Assembly (NCBI RefSeq): GCF_002777745.1
Contig: NZ_MEIO01000048.1
Coordinates: forward strand, 62,001-126,000
Origin: Snodgrassella alvi
GTDB lineage: Bacteria > Pseudomonadota > Gammaproteobacteria > Burkholderiales > Neisseriaceae
Length of the DNA stretch: 64,000 nucleotides
Direction of reading: 5' to 3'
Below are positions 35,974 through 44,469 of this stretch, piece after piece. Each line of letters starts with the position of its first letter. Position 1 is the stretch's first letter. A model generated the notes under the pieces. The model was given only the letters and a program-made list of their open reading frames with translations. It had not been told where the DNA came from and did no database searches. The translations under genes and the position numbers were made by a program.

Positions 35974-36768
35974 ATGAATGAATTCAATCTAGATACTGAA
36001 CTGATTCCGACCATTAACGGCCAGCGAATTGGTAACAGCAAACGGATTGCTCTACTCGAAAATATCCAGCGCCATGGCTCGATCACTCAGGCGGCTAAGG
36101 CCGTACCCATGAGTTATAAAGCAGCATGGGATGCCATAGATGCGCTAAATAATCTGGCACCACAACCCTTAGTATTACGCCAGACTGGCGGTCAGGGTGG
36201 CGGCAACAGCGTTTTAACCGCCTTTGGTGAAGCCTTTTTAAATTATTACCATACCATGCAGCAACGCCATCAGCAGTTACTTCTACAACTGCAAGGCAAT
36301 ACCGACCGCAGCCATTATGGCTTATGGCAAAAAATGAATCTGGATTTAAGTGCCGATAATCAGCTTGCCGGTATCGTTAGCCGAATCATTGATGGAACAG
36401 TAAACCATGAAGTGCATCTGCGTTTAAGCAGCGGGCAAGAACTGATAGCTATGCTTACTCGGCGCAGTTGTGAACAGATGGAACTGGCTGTCGGTGTTGA
36501 AGCACTGGCACTGATTCAGGCTTCTGCCATTATGCTTGCCCGCCCTGAGTCCAATTTACTTATATCTGCACGCAATCAGCTTAATGGACAAATACGTCAT
36601 ATTGATACCGGTGCGGTTAATAGTGTTATTACGGTAGATTTAAGTGCTGCGCTTAGTCTGACAGCCAGTATTACCCGTAGCAGCGCCGAAAATATGCAAC
36701 TTAATACCGGCAATGAAATTATACTGTTAATTAAAGCACCAAGCATTATTCTTGCCCGCCTGCGCTAA
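35974..36768 (+). CDS. modE: Molybdate-responsive regulator ModE
   Basis: A 264-residue regulator with an N-terminal winged HTH (RIALLENIQRHGSITQAAKA, then SYKAAWDAIDALNN, about residues 24-62) and two tandem TOBE molybdate-binding domains (about 125-192 and 196-262; NQLAGIVSRII and NQLNGQIRHID start the two repeats). On binding molybdate ModE represses modABC and activates Moco enzymes. The gene lies 11 bases after modC, and a ModE-like box precedes modA, so feedback control of the operon is expected. Here modE is the last gene of the operon; in E. coli it is divergent. Confidence 0.93.
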   Translation: MNEFNLDTELIPTINGQRIGNSKRIALLENIQRHGSITQAAKAVPMSYKAAWDAIDALNNLAPQPLVLRQTGGQGGGNSVLTAFGEAFLNYYHTMQQRHQQLLLQLQGNTDRSHYGLWQKMNLDLSADNQLAGIVSRIIDGTVNHEVHLRLSSGQELIAMLTRRSCEQMELAVGVEALALIQASAIMLARPESNLLISARNQLNGQIRHIDTGAVNSVITVDLSAALSLTASITRSSAENMQLNTGNEIILLIKAPSIILARLR

Positions 36769-36859
36769 ACCGGCCACATATTGCTGCATTGACAATTCAC
36801 CATATCCTCACAGGCAAGCATCAATATGCTCTGCCTGATCCGCAGCCTGAAAAATACTG

Positions 36860-36906
36860 AAGCCAGAATAATCCTGTATGTATCTGGTATCAGATTATTC
36901 TGGCTT
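36860..36906 (+). terminator. Hairpin downstream of modE
   Basis: AAGCCAGAATAATC (36860-36873) and its exact complement (36893-36906) form a 14-bp stem around a 19-base loop, 91 bases after modE. There is no good T run, so it is a probable but not typical terminator. Confidence 0.55.
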
Positions 36907-37251
36907 ATACTAATGCACGATAGCCAAGCTATTTGCGACTAGTGCATATTCTCTCTTTGTTTAAATCTGTCTTTTTAAGCCGCAAATGTATTGTAAACCC
37001 TATAGATATGTATTTTAAGGCTTTTGTCTAAATTTTTTCAAAAAAAACTTATATATATCATTTCATCACCATATGTTGGCCATTAATATCAATAATCATA
37101 TTAATTGTGCCAGATATATTATTTCGCCAGCAGCCCGAAAATATTATGTTAAACTTTCCATCTTATTTAAACCGGTAGCCACAACCACCTTTTGCATCAG
37201 CCATACTCATAACCAGAATTAGACCATACCAAACACAGAGTATATTAATTT
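36907..37251. other. AT-rich region between modE and the TPM gene
   Basis: No gene or clear regulatory element seen; convergent intergenic space. Confidence 0.4.
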
Positions 37252-37782
37252 CTAGCGCAGGATAACTTCATCTGCCAGCTCGTTTACTCCCGCATGTTTA
37301 CGCGGAAAATACTGTACCAGCAACTCTGTCAGCTCATCCAATCCGGCACTCAAACCGGCTATATAATTTTGCTGCTGAAATGCCTGCGTAATATGATTAC
37401 ATATCTTTTGCCACTCTCTCGTGTCGACACAGGTATTAATACCTCGATCTGCAATAATTTCCACTGCACGGTCTGCAAACAACACATAAACCAGAATGCC
37501 ACTCTTTTCCGTAGTATCCCATACACCCAGATGGCTAAACCAGTACCGAGCGCGTTGGCGTGCTGTAATGTGGTGGCACAGACTCGCAGTATTAAGACTG
37601 GACTCAATCACAAACCGCAGTTGTCCGGTATGCCGCTGTTCAGAACGCGCAATCTGTTCAGTAAGCTGTTGCAGAGCCAGTACCGGGAAATAGACACTTA
37701 CCCGCTGGCGTGGATGTATCCAGTGTCGCCAGAGCCGAGGCCACAACCTCATATTCAGTTTAGTTGTACTCATATAGCCCAT
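37252..37782 (-). CDS. TPM-domain protein
   Basis: A 176-residue protein with one TPM (TLP18.3/Psb32/MOLO-1) domain covering about residues 32-150: ALQQLTEQIARSEQRHTGQLRFVIE and the signature SGILVYVLFADRAVEIIADRGI. TPM proteins in bacteria are usually encoded with LemA and a second, glycine-rich TPM protein; here those partners lie 1.5 and 3.7 kb upstream on the same strand. There is no signal peptide. Function unknown; some TPM domains have phosphatase-like folds. ATG at 37782 has AGGAAAG upstream. Confidence 0.8.
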   Translation of the reverse strand: MGYMSTTKLNMRLWPRLWRHWIHPRQRVSVYFPVLALQQLTEQIARSEQRHTGQLRFVIESSLNTASLCHHITARQRARYWFSHLGVWDTTEKSGILVYVLFADRAVEIIADRGINTCVDTREWQKICNHITQAFQQQNYIAGLSAGLDELTELLVQYFPRKHAGVNELADEVILR

Positions 37783-37844
37783 TCTTTCCTGTGTATCTGA
37801 TTTGGTAGGATAACACTACAGGTTAATTTAAGAGTGTATGTATT

Positions 37845-38051
37845 TTAATTTTCTAAATCAACACCATAATAATTAAGCAAATAATTACACATATACAGGC
37901 TTATATCCGATAAAAAAACTGGCTCACCATTTTGCCTATTACGGCTTTCAGTATGGCCAGTTCTTATCAAATTTATTGGAAAAGATGGATGTATTTTATC
38001 CGTAGATGAAAAAGCACATACCGACAATGCACAACTAACATCCTTATACAA
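37845..38051 (-). pseudogene. Possible gene fragment in the TPM cluster
   Basis: A 68-codon frame without a usable start: the only initiator is a TTG that directly follows an in-frame TGA, and no ribosome-binding site is visible. The translated residues (RTGHTESRNRQNGEP, then VFLSDISLYMCNYLLNYYG) look protein-like rather than random. I do not recognise the family. It may be the remains of an inserted gene. Confidence 0.3.
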
Positions 38052-38235
38052 TCAGTATAAATGTTCAGATTGTTTTTAATGACATCAAACACCATACATC
38101 TTTTATTAATTGACTCGAGTTGAAAAATTTTTAGCAAAAATACAAAATATATTTATAAAATCAACACTTTATCAGCCAAACAAAAACCCGCATGTAACCA
38201 GAGCATTACAGTGGTCACACTTATCCAGCAAGTTG

Positions 38236-39162
38236 CTAAACGAATCCACGTAACTGTTTTATATAAGCATACGCAGCCTGTATGCGCTGGGTATGCTCGG
38301 TTGCCCGCTGTATCTCAGCTGGTGATAATTTCTTTTTAACCAGTTTATCCGGATGATATTTATTCATCAGACGGCGGTATGCCTGTTTGATTTCATGCAC
38401 ATTGGCATTTGCCGAGACTCCCAGTACCTGATAAGCATCACCGTCATACGGCTCCTCAACTGGCGGCGGCTGTCTATTATTCTGTTGCTGTTGACGATAT
38501 TGCTGCTGCTGTTGCCACGATTGTTGTTTACGCTGCTCATATCGTTCACGCTGGCGTTGCTGTTTCCATTGCCCATTTGTCTGCCAGTAATGGCGATATT
38601 CATTGCCCTGCCCATGTACTGTCTGGCTGGCAAAAATCAGCATTTGCGCATAAGGAATACGGAACTCATCCGCTATAATATTTAGGATATGCCGTTCATT
38701 TTTGTGTAGCCGGCCATCTACTAGTGCAAGTTCGAGTATATGTTTACAAAACCACATCAAACCGCGCTTGTCATGACTATAGGCACGATACAATTGGCCA
38801 AGACGGGCTCTAAGCGGATAATTTCGCATTTGTCCCATATTGAAAGCATAGCGTGCCAATACTTCCATTTCTGCGTCTAACTGTAATTTCTTAGTCATTG
38901 CATAAATATGCGATCGGTCCTCCTCAGAAACATGTCCTTTGGCAGCGCAGACTTGTCCTGCCACCTCAAACAACACCACCAAATACAGATTTCTGTCTAT
39001 AGCAATTGATGCTTCAGTACCATCATCAACAATATGCACTGCATACAGATAAAACAGAATCAGTATGACCAGCACAATATCCACTAGCATGCCACCAGTA
39101 CCAAAGCGCATGGGCAAATACCACAACAGCAGAAAACAAATAATAAACCCGATTTTAGACAT
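38236..39162 (-). CDS. TerB/DjlA-like membrane-anchored DnaJ-domain protein
   Basis: A 308-residue co-chaperone-like protein. Residues about 4-44 give two membrane spans; about 55-170 resemble the TerB/DjlA helical domain (VSEEDRSHIYAMTKKL, ALVDGRLHKNERHILNIIAD); about 185-240 is a Gln/Arg-rich linker with long Q runs; and the C-terminal 65 residues are a J domain (DAYQVLGVSANANVHEIKQA, then YRRLMNKYHPDKL with the HPD motif). It would stimulate DnaK at the membrane. The order differs little from DjlA (TM, TerB-like, J). It lies within the TPM/LemA neighbourhood. Confidence 0.88.
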   Translation of the reverse strand: MSKIGFIICFLLLWYLPMRFGTGGMLVDIVLVILILFYLYAVHIVDDGTEASIAIDRNLYLVVLFEVAGQVCAAKGHVSEEDRSHIYAMTKKLQLDAEMEVLARYAFNMGQMRNYPLRARLGQLYRAYSHDKRGLMWFCKHILELALVDGRLHKNERHILNIIADEFRIPYAQMLIFASQTVHGQGNEYRHYWQTNGQWKQQRQRERYEQRKQQSWQQQQQYRQQQQNNRQPPPVEEPYDGDAYQVLGVSANANVHEIKQAYRRLMNKYHPDKLVKKKLSPAEIQRATEHTQRIQAAYAYIKQLRGFV

Positions 39163-39289
39163 GTATGCCTACCAGAAAATACAATACATAACTCATGTAA
39201 CAAAGCAAATATCTGTATAGAAATTTAGTTAAAACCTGATAAATAATCGGCATTTCATATCTACCCTGATTCACTCTGTCCAAATATTA

Positions 39290-40162
39290 TTACCAGCTTC
39301 CAGAGGCACCACCACCACCATAGCCTCCACCGCCACCGCTAAAGCCGCCTCCAGAACCACCGCCTCCAAAAAAATCATTATCTTTATTGTTACTGTAACC
39401 ACCAATAAATACATTACCGGCAAAAATAAAGGCCACTATAAACGAGAGAATGGCCATGAGTATCGCAACGAACAGATTCCAGCCAATATACCAACCCAGC
39501 GTTAATACCAGAAACGCCACGATAGCACTGCCCAGCGTATTACCAAATATATTTTTTAAAAATGCACCCGCTACAAATACCAATAACATTGTTTCTATTA
39601 ACATAGCGGTAAAACTGTTTGTTTGCTGAGCCTCAGGCTGCTGTATTGCTGGCAATTTCTCACCGTTAATCAGTTTCTCCAGTATATCCACTGCCTGTCG
39701 TACACCACCATCTGTATTATTCGCACGCAATTGTGGGCGCAATACATCATCTAGTATACGTTTAGCATAAGCATCAGGAATAGCCCCTTCCAGCCCGCGC
39801 CCGGGAGCCAGAAACGTTTTGTGTTCATCACGCACCAGTAATAACAATACTCCATCATCAATTCCCTTTCGCCCGGGTTTCCACGTACTCATCACCCGAG
39901 TGGCGTAATCAAACGGTGTTTCCGGTGCAATAGCTGGTACAGTTAATACTATAATCTGGCTGCCATGCTCCCGACTGAACGTCAGCAATTGTCCATTTAA
40001 ATCTTTACGGGTGTCTGGCTGTAACATATTGGCCGTGTCCATTACCGGAGCAGTCAAAGCTGGTACCGGTGCCAGATTTTCAGCAGCCGGTGCCAGCAAG
40101 GCAAAGCAACAGCCCAGAATCAATAACAATAAATTGCGGGCAGATAAGCGGATTGTATTCAT
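39290..40162 (-). CDS. YgcG-like TPM-domain protein with glycine-rich tail
   Basis: A 290-residue membrane-bound protein: signal peptide (about residues 1-27, LLLLILGCCFALLAPA), TPM domain (about 38-165; LTFSREHGSQIIVLTVPAI and GVLLLLVRDEHKTFLAPGRGLEG), two or three membrane helices (about 190-255), and a C-terminal Gly/Ser-rich tail of the form GGGGSGGG. The start at 40162 has GGTGAAAATC upstream. It normally pairs with LemA, which is encoded 1.3 kb upstream on the same strand with gene debris in between. Confidence 0.88.
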   Translation of the reverse strand: MNTIRLSARNLLLLILGCCFALLAPAAENLAPVPALTAPVMDTANMLQPDTRKDLNGQLLTFSREHGSQIIVLTVPAIAPETPFDYATRVMSTWKPGRKGIDDGVLLLLVRDEHKTFLAPGRGLEGAIPDAYAKRILDDVLRPQLRANNTDGGVRQAVDILEKLINGEKLPAIQQPEAQQTNSFTAMLIETMLLVFVAGAFLKNIFGNTLGSAIVAFLVLTLGWYIGWNLFVAILMAILSFIVAFIFAGNVFIGGYSNNKDNDFFGGGGSGGGFSGGGGGYGGGGASGSW

Positions 40163-40662
40163 GATTTTCACCTTGTTGCTGTGCATGCAGCATTCATGCC
40201 GGCCAAACGGTTTCTAGCTGTAAACAAATATTTGTGCCATATTGTGGCCACTAAAATAGCAATAGCACAAGTGAAACGTCAAATCAGCAAACAGTACCTA
40301 AATATTCAGACCCTGTGCTTACATTCATACATGGCTAGTTTTATAGTCTGGCAATAAACACATCTTTTATATCAGAACAACCTTGACATGAAAACAGAAT
40401 AGTGCCATTTGCAATTGAAATGTGCAAAATACGGAATTAAATTAAATTTAATACAGCCTTACAAATAAAGACCATTCAGAAACACAGAAATGCCGATAAA
40501 AATATTGATACTGCTGCGATTACTTCTCCTCAAGCCAACCTGCAACACCATCATTAGCCTATAATGTAGAATTATACTGTTTAGCTTATAGCAACGGATA
40601 GCGCACACTGAACAACAATCCGGTACGACAAGGTATTTCCGGTATACTACCAATATTTAATT
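40163..40662. other. Intergenic region with no supported gene
   Basis: AT-rich. A 64-codon frame on the minus strand (40459-40653) has a cysteine- and hydrophobic-rich composition without a ribosome-binding site and is not considered a gene. No terminator or repeat recognised. Confidence 0.35.
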
Positions 40663-41211
40663 TTAATTGAGTAAATCCTCACTCACATTGCCAGTGGTTA
40701 AAAAATCCGTAAATACGCGTCTAACCATAGTAAAATTCCGAACAGTAGAGCAAGCTGCAAAACAATCCCCTAGCATGTAAATCATTCCCTCAGGTGCCTC
40801 AGGATTACAAGGTGCTACTGGATTATAAAATGTTCTGACATCATAACCCTCTTCAGTTTCTTCACCCAGTAATACCATATAAGTCTGAATATCAGTTTGA
40901 TGATTATCGGAATACAAAGTTATTTCCATACCAGGTGAAGTTGGTTTACTTTTCGACTGCTTCCACAGACTCAGAAAGCCATTATTGGTTCTCAAAATTT
41001 CAAGATATTATTGCATCTGATCTTCATTAGGATTTTCAATCCGAGGCAGATAAACCTTATTCATTTGTCTGAAAAAATTCAACCAGCCTTTTCGTTTCCT
41101 ATCATAATAAAACCCATACAATTTATATATACATTGTTTTTCACCGTTGTTTATTCTCAAAAAATATAGATTAATATTCAGACAACTGGCTGTTATCAAA
41201 CCGGCAGGCAT
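40663..41211 (-). pseudogene. Unrecognised gene interrupted by an in-frame TAA
   Basis: Two adjacent open stretches, 41008-41211 (67 codons) and 40663-41007 (114 codons), are in the same frame and separated only by one TAA (41008-41010). Joined, they would encode about 181 residues, with blocks such as KQCIYKLYGFYYDRKRKGW, YMVLLGEETEEGYDVRTFY and EGMIYMLGDCFAACSTVRN that look like real protein. The second part has only a TTG as a possible start and no ribosome-binding site, so a nonsense mutation is more likely than two genes. The look is that of a small soluble immunity-type protein, but I cannot name the family. It separates lemA from its usual TPM partner. Confidence 0.5.
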
Positions 41212-41399
41212 TATTATGAATAATTCACTATATGCATAGTCAGGAAGTTAACGACACCATGGTCAGACAGATAATAGTGCAACTGAATTATATATTCTGC
41301 AACAACCAAGATTTTTGCCTGAATATGCAAGATTGAATGCTATCGAACTGGTACAAATCTGTTTTACTACAAACTAATTTGAGCTGATTTAACAGAGAA

Positions 41400-41425
41400 A
41401 CAGCCAGTTTATACAAACTGGCTGT
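41400..41425 (-). terminator. Terminator of lemA
   Basis: ACAGCCAGTTT (41400-41410) and AAACTGGCTGT (41415-41425) form a perfect 11-bp stem with a 4-base loop, 37 bases after the lemA stop on the minus strand. Confidence 0.75.
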
Positions 41426-41461
41426 CTGATATTGAAATGAACCATCAGGCTGGTAATAACA

Positions 41462-42052
41462 CTAGAATTCTACCTGCGGTGCCTGTTTCACAGCAGCTTC
41501 ATTTTCCGGTACGAAGTTTGGCCGCACATGCATCCCAAACACTTTGGCGGTAATATTATTCGGAAAGGAGCGCAATGTAGTGTTATAAATCTGCACCGTT
41601 TGAATATAGCGGTTACGTGCCAACGCAATGCGGTTTTCCGTACCCTCCAGCTGTGCCTGTAAATCACGGAAACTCTGGTCAGCTTTCAGGTCAGGATAAT
41701 TTTCACTTACTACCAGCAAACGGCTTAGAGCACTGCTCAGATTACCCTGAGCCTGCGAAAACTGCTGTATTTTTGCCGGGTCTTCTGCATCGCTACTGGT
41801 CATATTCAGACTGCCAACACGTGAACGGGCATTTGTTACCTCAGTTAGAACCTGCTGTTCATGTTTGGCATAACCTTTAACCGTATTCACCAAATTGGGC
41901 ACCAGATCGGCACGACGCTGATACTGGTTCAGAACTTCTGACCAGGCAGCATTAGCGGCCTCATCCTGAGATTGCATTGTATTATAGCCACAACCACTAA
42001 GATTCAAGACCAGAATAAATACGCTTAACCAGCCCATTAATCGTTTATACAT
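41462..42052 (-). CDS. lemA: LemA-family lipoprotein
   Basis: A 196-residue LemA protein. The N-terminus (LMGWLSVFILVLNLSGCGYN) is a lipoprotein signal with lipidation at the Cys of LSGC. The helical LemA domain follows: AANAAWSEVLNQYQRRADLVPNLVNTVKGYA (residues about 33-63, the strongly conserved first helix pair), LLVVSENYPDLKADQSFRDL, and LARNRYIQTVQIYNT. The usual C-terminal TFPN element reads SFPNNITAKVFG. Function unknown; typically co-encoded with TPM-domain proteins as seen further along this strand. Confidence 0.92.
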   Translation of the reverse strand: MYKRLMGWLSVFILVLNLSGCGYNTMQSQDEAANAAWSEVLNQYQRRADLVPNLVNTVKGYAKHEQQVLTEVTNARSRVGSLNMTSSDAEDPAKIQQFSQAQGNLSSALSRLLVVSENYPDLKADQSFRDLQAQLEGTENRIALARNRYIQTVQIYNTTLRSFPNNITAKVFGMHVRPNFVPENEAAVKQAPQVEF

Positions 42053-42196
42053 TGTAAACTCCAGTACCTATTATTGTGTCATTTTAACATGTTATCGTTA
42101 CTTTTTACGCCATAAGTAGCGCAATCTTATATATCTTAAGCTATAATTAATGCAAAATAATAAAAATCATTTTAACCAAACTGTAAAGGATGTTAT

Positions 42197-42418
42197 ATGT
42201 TCCCTGAATATCGAGACCTGATTAGCAAATTAAAGGCGGAAAATAATCATTTTGCCAATCTATTTGAAGAGCACAACCGACTGGATGATAAAATAACCGG
42301 TCTGACCAATAACCCAGTTACCAGTGGTCTGGATAATCTGGACGAACTGAAACGGGAAAAATTGCGTCTTAAAGACGAGATTTATGCCATGCTGCGTGAA
42401 GCAGACGGTAAAGCCTGA
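42197..42418 (+). CDS. YdcH-family (DUF465) small helical protein
   Basis: A 73-residue, highly charged coiled-coil protein with the DUF465 pattern: N-terminal MFPEYRDLISKLKAENNHFA, then LFEEHNRLDDKIT and LKREKLRLKDEIYAML. Function is not established. The start follows AAAGGATGTTAT. It stands alone and ends at an exceptionally long terminator stem. Confidence 0.85.
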   Translation: MFPEYRDLISKLKAENNHFANLFEEHNRLDDKITGLTNNPVTSGLDNLDELKREKLRLKDEIYAMLREADGKA

Positions 42419-42477
42419 AATGGTTAAACCAGTAAAAAACCCTGCTAAAAGCAGGGTTTTTTACTGGTTTAACCATT
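42419..42477. terminator. 27-bp perfect bidirectional terminator stem
   Basis: Positions 42419-42445 are exactly complementary to 42451-42477 around a TAAAA loop. The core is ACCCTGC/GCAGGGT with A6 and T6 runs inside the stem. It lies between the YdcH-like gene (plus) and the thioesterase gene (minus), and the thioesterase stop codon at 42469-42471 is inside the stem. Confidence 0.9.
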
Positions 42478-42921
42478 ATTCTGCAACAAAGCATTAAACC
42501 GCTGCTGAATAACAGCAGGAAAAGAAACTGCCCTATTGCTTTGCTGGTCAAAAGCCACAAATGCAACCTGTGCCTGCACCACTATCTGACCTGTATTTTT
42601 CAGCGTAATAACCTGACTTACATCCACTTTGCGGGGTTGAACTTTGCTAAAAGCGGTAGTAATCAGCAAATCATCGCCGAAACCGGCACTGCGCCGGTAA
42701 CTGATATTAATATTAATCACCGCCATACCACAGCCGGCAGCAGCAAATAATGGTGTTAAGCCAGCTTCATCAAAATAATGCCAGCGCGCCTCTTCCAGAA
42801 ATTCCAGATAACGCGCATTGTTAACATGCCGGTACACATCAAGATGAAAACCACGTACCCGAATTTCAGTTTGATGCCCTTGAACCAATGGCTGCTTTAT
42901 TTTTTGCTTTAAGTCCTGCAT
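42469..42921 (-). CDS. Acyl-CoA thioesterase of the FadM/YbgC hotdog family
   Basis: A 150-residue hotdog-fold thioesterase. The block RGFHLDVYRHVNNARYLEFLEEAR (quoted in part: DVYRHVNNARYLEFLE) contains the catalytic Asp of the 4HBT class, and YRRSAGFGDDLLITT is the second conserved element. It hydrolyses acyl-CoA thioesters; FadM acts on long-chain and YbgC on other acyl-CoA or acyl-ACP substrates, and FadM is the closer pattern. Seven bases separate it from pyrC upstream, so it is in an operon with it. Confidence 0.85.
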   Translation of the reverse strand: MQDLKQKIKQPLVQGHQTEIRVRGFHLDVYRHVNNARYLEFLEEARWHYFDEAGLTPLFAAAGCGMAVININISYRRSAGFGDDLLITTAFSKVQPRKVDVSQVITLKNTGQIVVQAQVAFVAFDQQSNRAVSFPAVIQQRFNALLQNNG

Positions 42922-42928
42922 ATCTTAA

Positions 42929-43969
42929 TTATTCCAGCATAGTCCAGCCAATAGTTCCATTCGCACGCAAAGGAATCAGGCGTTCATGACCATAAGAAAA
43001 GTATGGCGGTATTGTACGATTACTCTTCACCAGTGTGATTTTATCTGTATTGGGAGTCAAACCATAAAAAAGTGGGCCGTTTTCAGCAGCAAAAGCCTGC
43101 AATTTATCCAGTGCTCCAGCCTCTTCGAATGCCTCCGCATACAGTTCAATAGCGGCAAAAGCACTAAAGATACCCGCACAACCACAGGCAGATTCCTTAC
43201 TCGTCTGTGCATGAGGAGCACTATCCGTACCCAGAAAAAATTTATGTGCCTGCTTACCACTAACAGCCTGTAACAGTGCCTGTCGATGACTCTCGCGTTT
43301 AAGTACAGGCAGACAGTAATGGTGCGGTTGCATTCCACCCACAAGCAAGGCATTGCGGTTATAAAGTAAATGTTGTGGTGTCACAGTAGCCGCAATATTT
43401 TCACCAGCCTCAGCCACCAGCCTCGCTGCTTCTGCGGTAGTAATATGCTCAAATACCAGTTTCAGACTAGGCAAACGCTGTAATAATGGCTGTAACAGCT
43501 CATCAATAAAAACCGCCTCACGGTCAAAAATATCAATTTCACTATGAGTTACCTCACCATGTACCAGTAATGGCAAGCCTAATTCAGCCATCGTTTCAAG
43601 TACCGGTAATAAAGCCCATAAGTCACTGACACCTGATGAAGAATTAGTTGTCGCACCAGCCGGATATAGCTTGCACGCTATGATCCCTGCCGCTTTGGCC
43701 TCACGAATGAGTGCCGGTGTGCTTTGGTCAGTCAGGTATAAAGTCATCAGTGGCTGAAAATGACTATTAGCCGGTAATGCAGCCAAAATACGCTCACGAT
43801 AGGCCATTGCTGCCGCAACTGTGGTTACTGGTGGTTTCAGATTTGGCATAATCAGTGCACGACCCATTTGCCGCGCACTGAACGGCACTACCGCTTTTAA
43901 AGCTGCCCCATCACGTACATGAAGATGCCAGTCATCGGGTCGGGTTATAGTAAAAATCTGCATCTGCAT
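42929..43969 (-). CDS. pyrC: Dihydroorotase
   Basis: A 346-residue zinc amidohydrolase of pyrimidine synthesis that converts carbamoyl aspartate to dihydroorotate. Metal ligands are the HLH in [10 protein letters not shown], the carbamylated lysine in [14 protein letters not shown], His in LLVHGEVT and FEHITT, and the catalytic Asp in [11 protein letters not shown]. This is the class II (E. coli PyrC) type. The start is uncertain: ATG at 43969 or 43963 is best placed before ITRPDDWH; upstream ATGs would add up to 24 unrelated residues. The thioesterase gene follows. Confidence 0.93.
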   Translation of the reverse strand: MQMQIFTITRPDDWHLHVRDGAALKAVVPFSARQMGRALIMPNLKPPVTTVAAAMAYRERILAALPANSHFQPLMTLYLTDQSTPALIREAKAAGIIACKLYPAGATTNSSSGVSDLWALLPVLETMAELGLPLLVHGEVTHSEIDIFDREAVFIDELLQPLLQRLPSLKLVFEHITTAEAARLVAEAGENIAATVTPQHLLYNRNALLVGGMQPHHYCLPVLKRESHRQALLQAVSGKQAHKFFLGTDSAPHAQTSKESACGCAGIFSAFAAIELYAEAFEEAGALDKLQAFAAENGPLFYGLTPNTDKITLVKSNRTIPPYFSYGHERLIPLRANGTIGWTMLE

Positions 43970-44089
43970 CCGTTTCATTAACAGGCTGTTACATAGCTCA
44001 AAAGGCAGTTGGTTAACACTGCCGCTTCTCCGGCACATCAATTGAAAACAAATTGTAAGTAATGGTATTAAATCACAGCCACATAGACT

Positions 44090-44329
44090 TTAGCGGTGCT
44101 TCACCCACATTATCATTATACCGTCATCCTTGTTTTGCAGATGCAGTAATTCATGTCCGGTCTGGCGACAGAAAGCCGCAAAATCATCAGGCGCACTTTT
44201 ATCCGTTGCCAGTACCTGCAAAACTTGCCCAGCATCCATCGCGGCCAAGGCTTTTTTGGCACGCAGAATCGGCATGGGGCAACTCAAGCCGGTTACATCT
44301 AAAATAACATCACTATGTGGTTCGCTCAT
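44090..44329 (-). CDS. tusA: TusA-family sulfurtransferase
   Basis: A 79-residue sulfur-carrier protein. The signature LDVTGLSCPMPILRAKKALAAM carries the persulfide-forming Cys17 in the CPxP motif. TusA passes sulfur for tRNA 2-thiouridine and, in some organisms, for molybdopterin via IscS; FdhD and MoaD in this window also draw sulfur from that relay. It stands just upstream of pyrC on the same strand, 120 bases away. Confidence 0.88.
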   Translation of the reverse strand: MSEPHSDVILDVTGLSCPMPILRAKKALAAMDAGQVLQVLATDKSAPDDFAAFCRQTGHELLHLQNKDDGIMIMWVKHR

Positions 44330-44469
44330 AAGCAGCTCAGCACAGATTATTGTAAAATATGATTATACAACGTGCATGCAAGAGACCAAACACTCTTTTT
44401 GGTAAACAGATGCGTTCACCACCAGACTAATAAGAATAGCGCATCTGTAGTCAAATGCGTTCTGCTACT

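Noticed and set aside
38470-38560. Apparent CAG/CTG-type microsatellite
   Set aside because: It encodes the Gln/Arg-rich linker of the DnaJ-domain protein and is interrupted, so it is explained by coding sequence.
40459-40653. 64-codon frame on the minus strand
   Set aside because: No ribosome-binding site, odd cysteine/arginine composition and no support from neighbours.
44406-44448. Inverted repeat ACAGATGCG/CGCATCTGT beyond the rtcB stop
   Set aside because: The loop of 25 bases and lack of a T run make a terminator call too weak.
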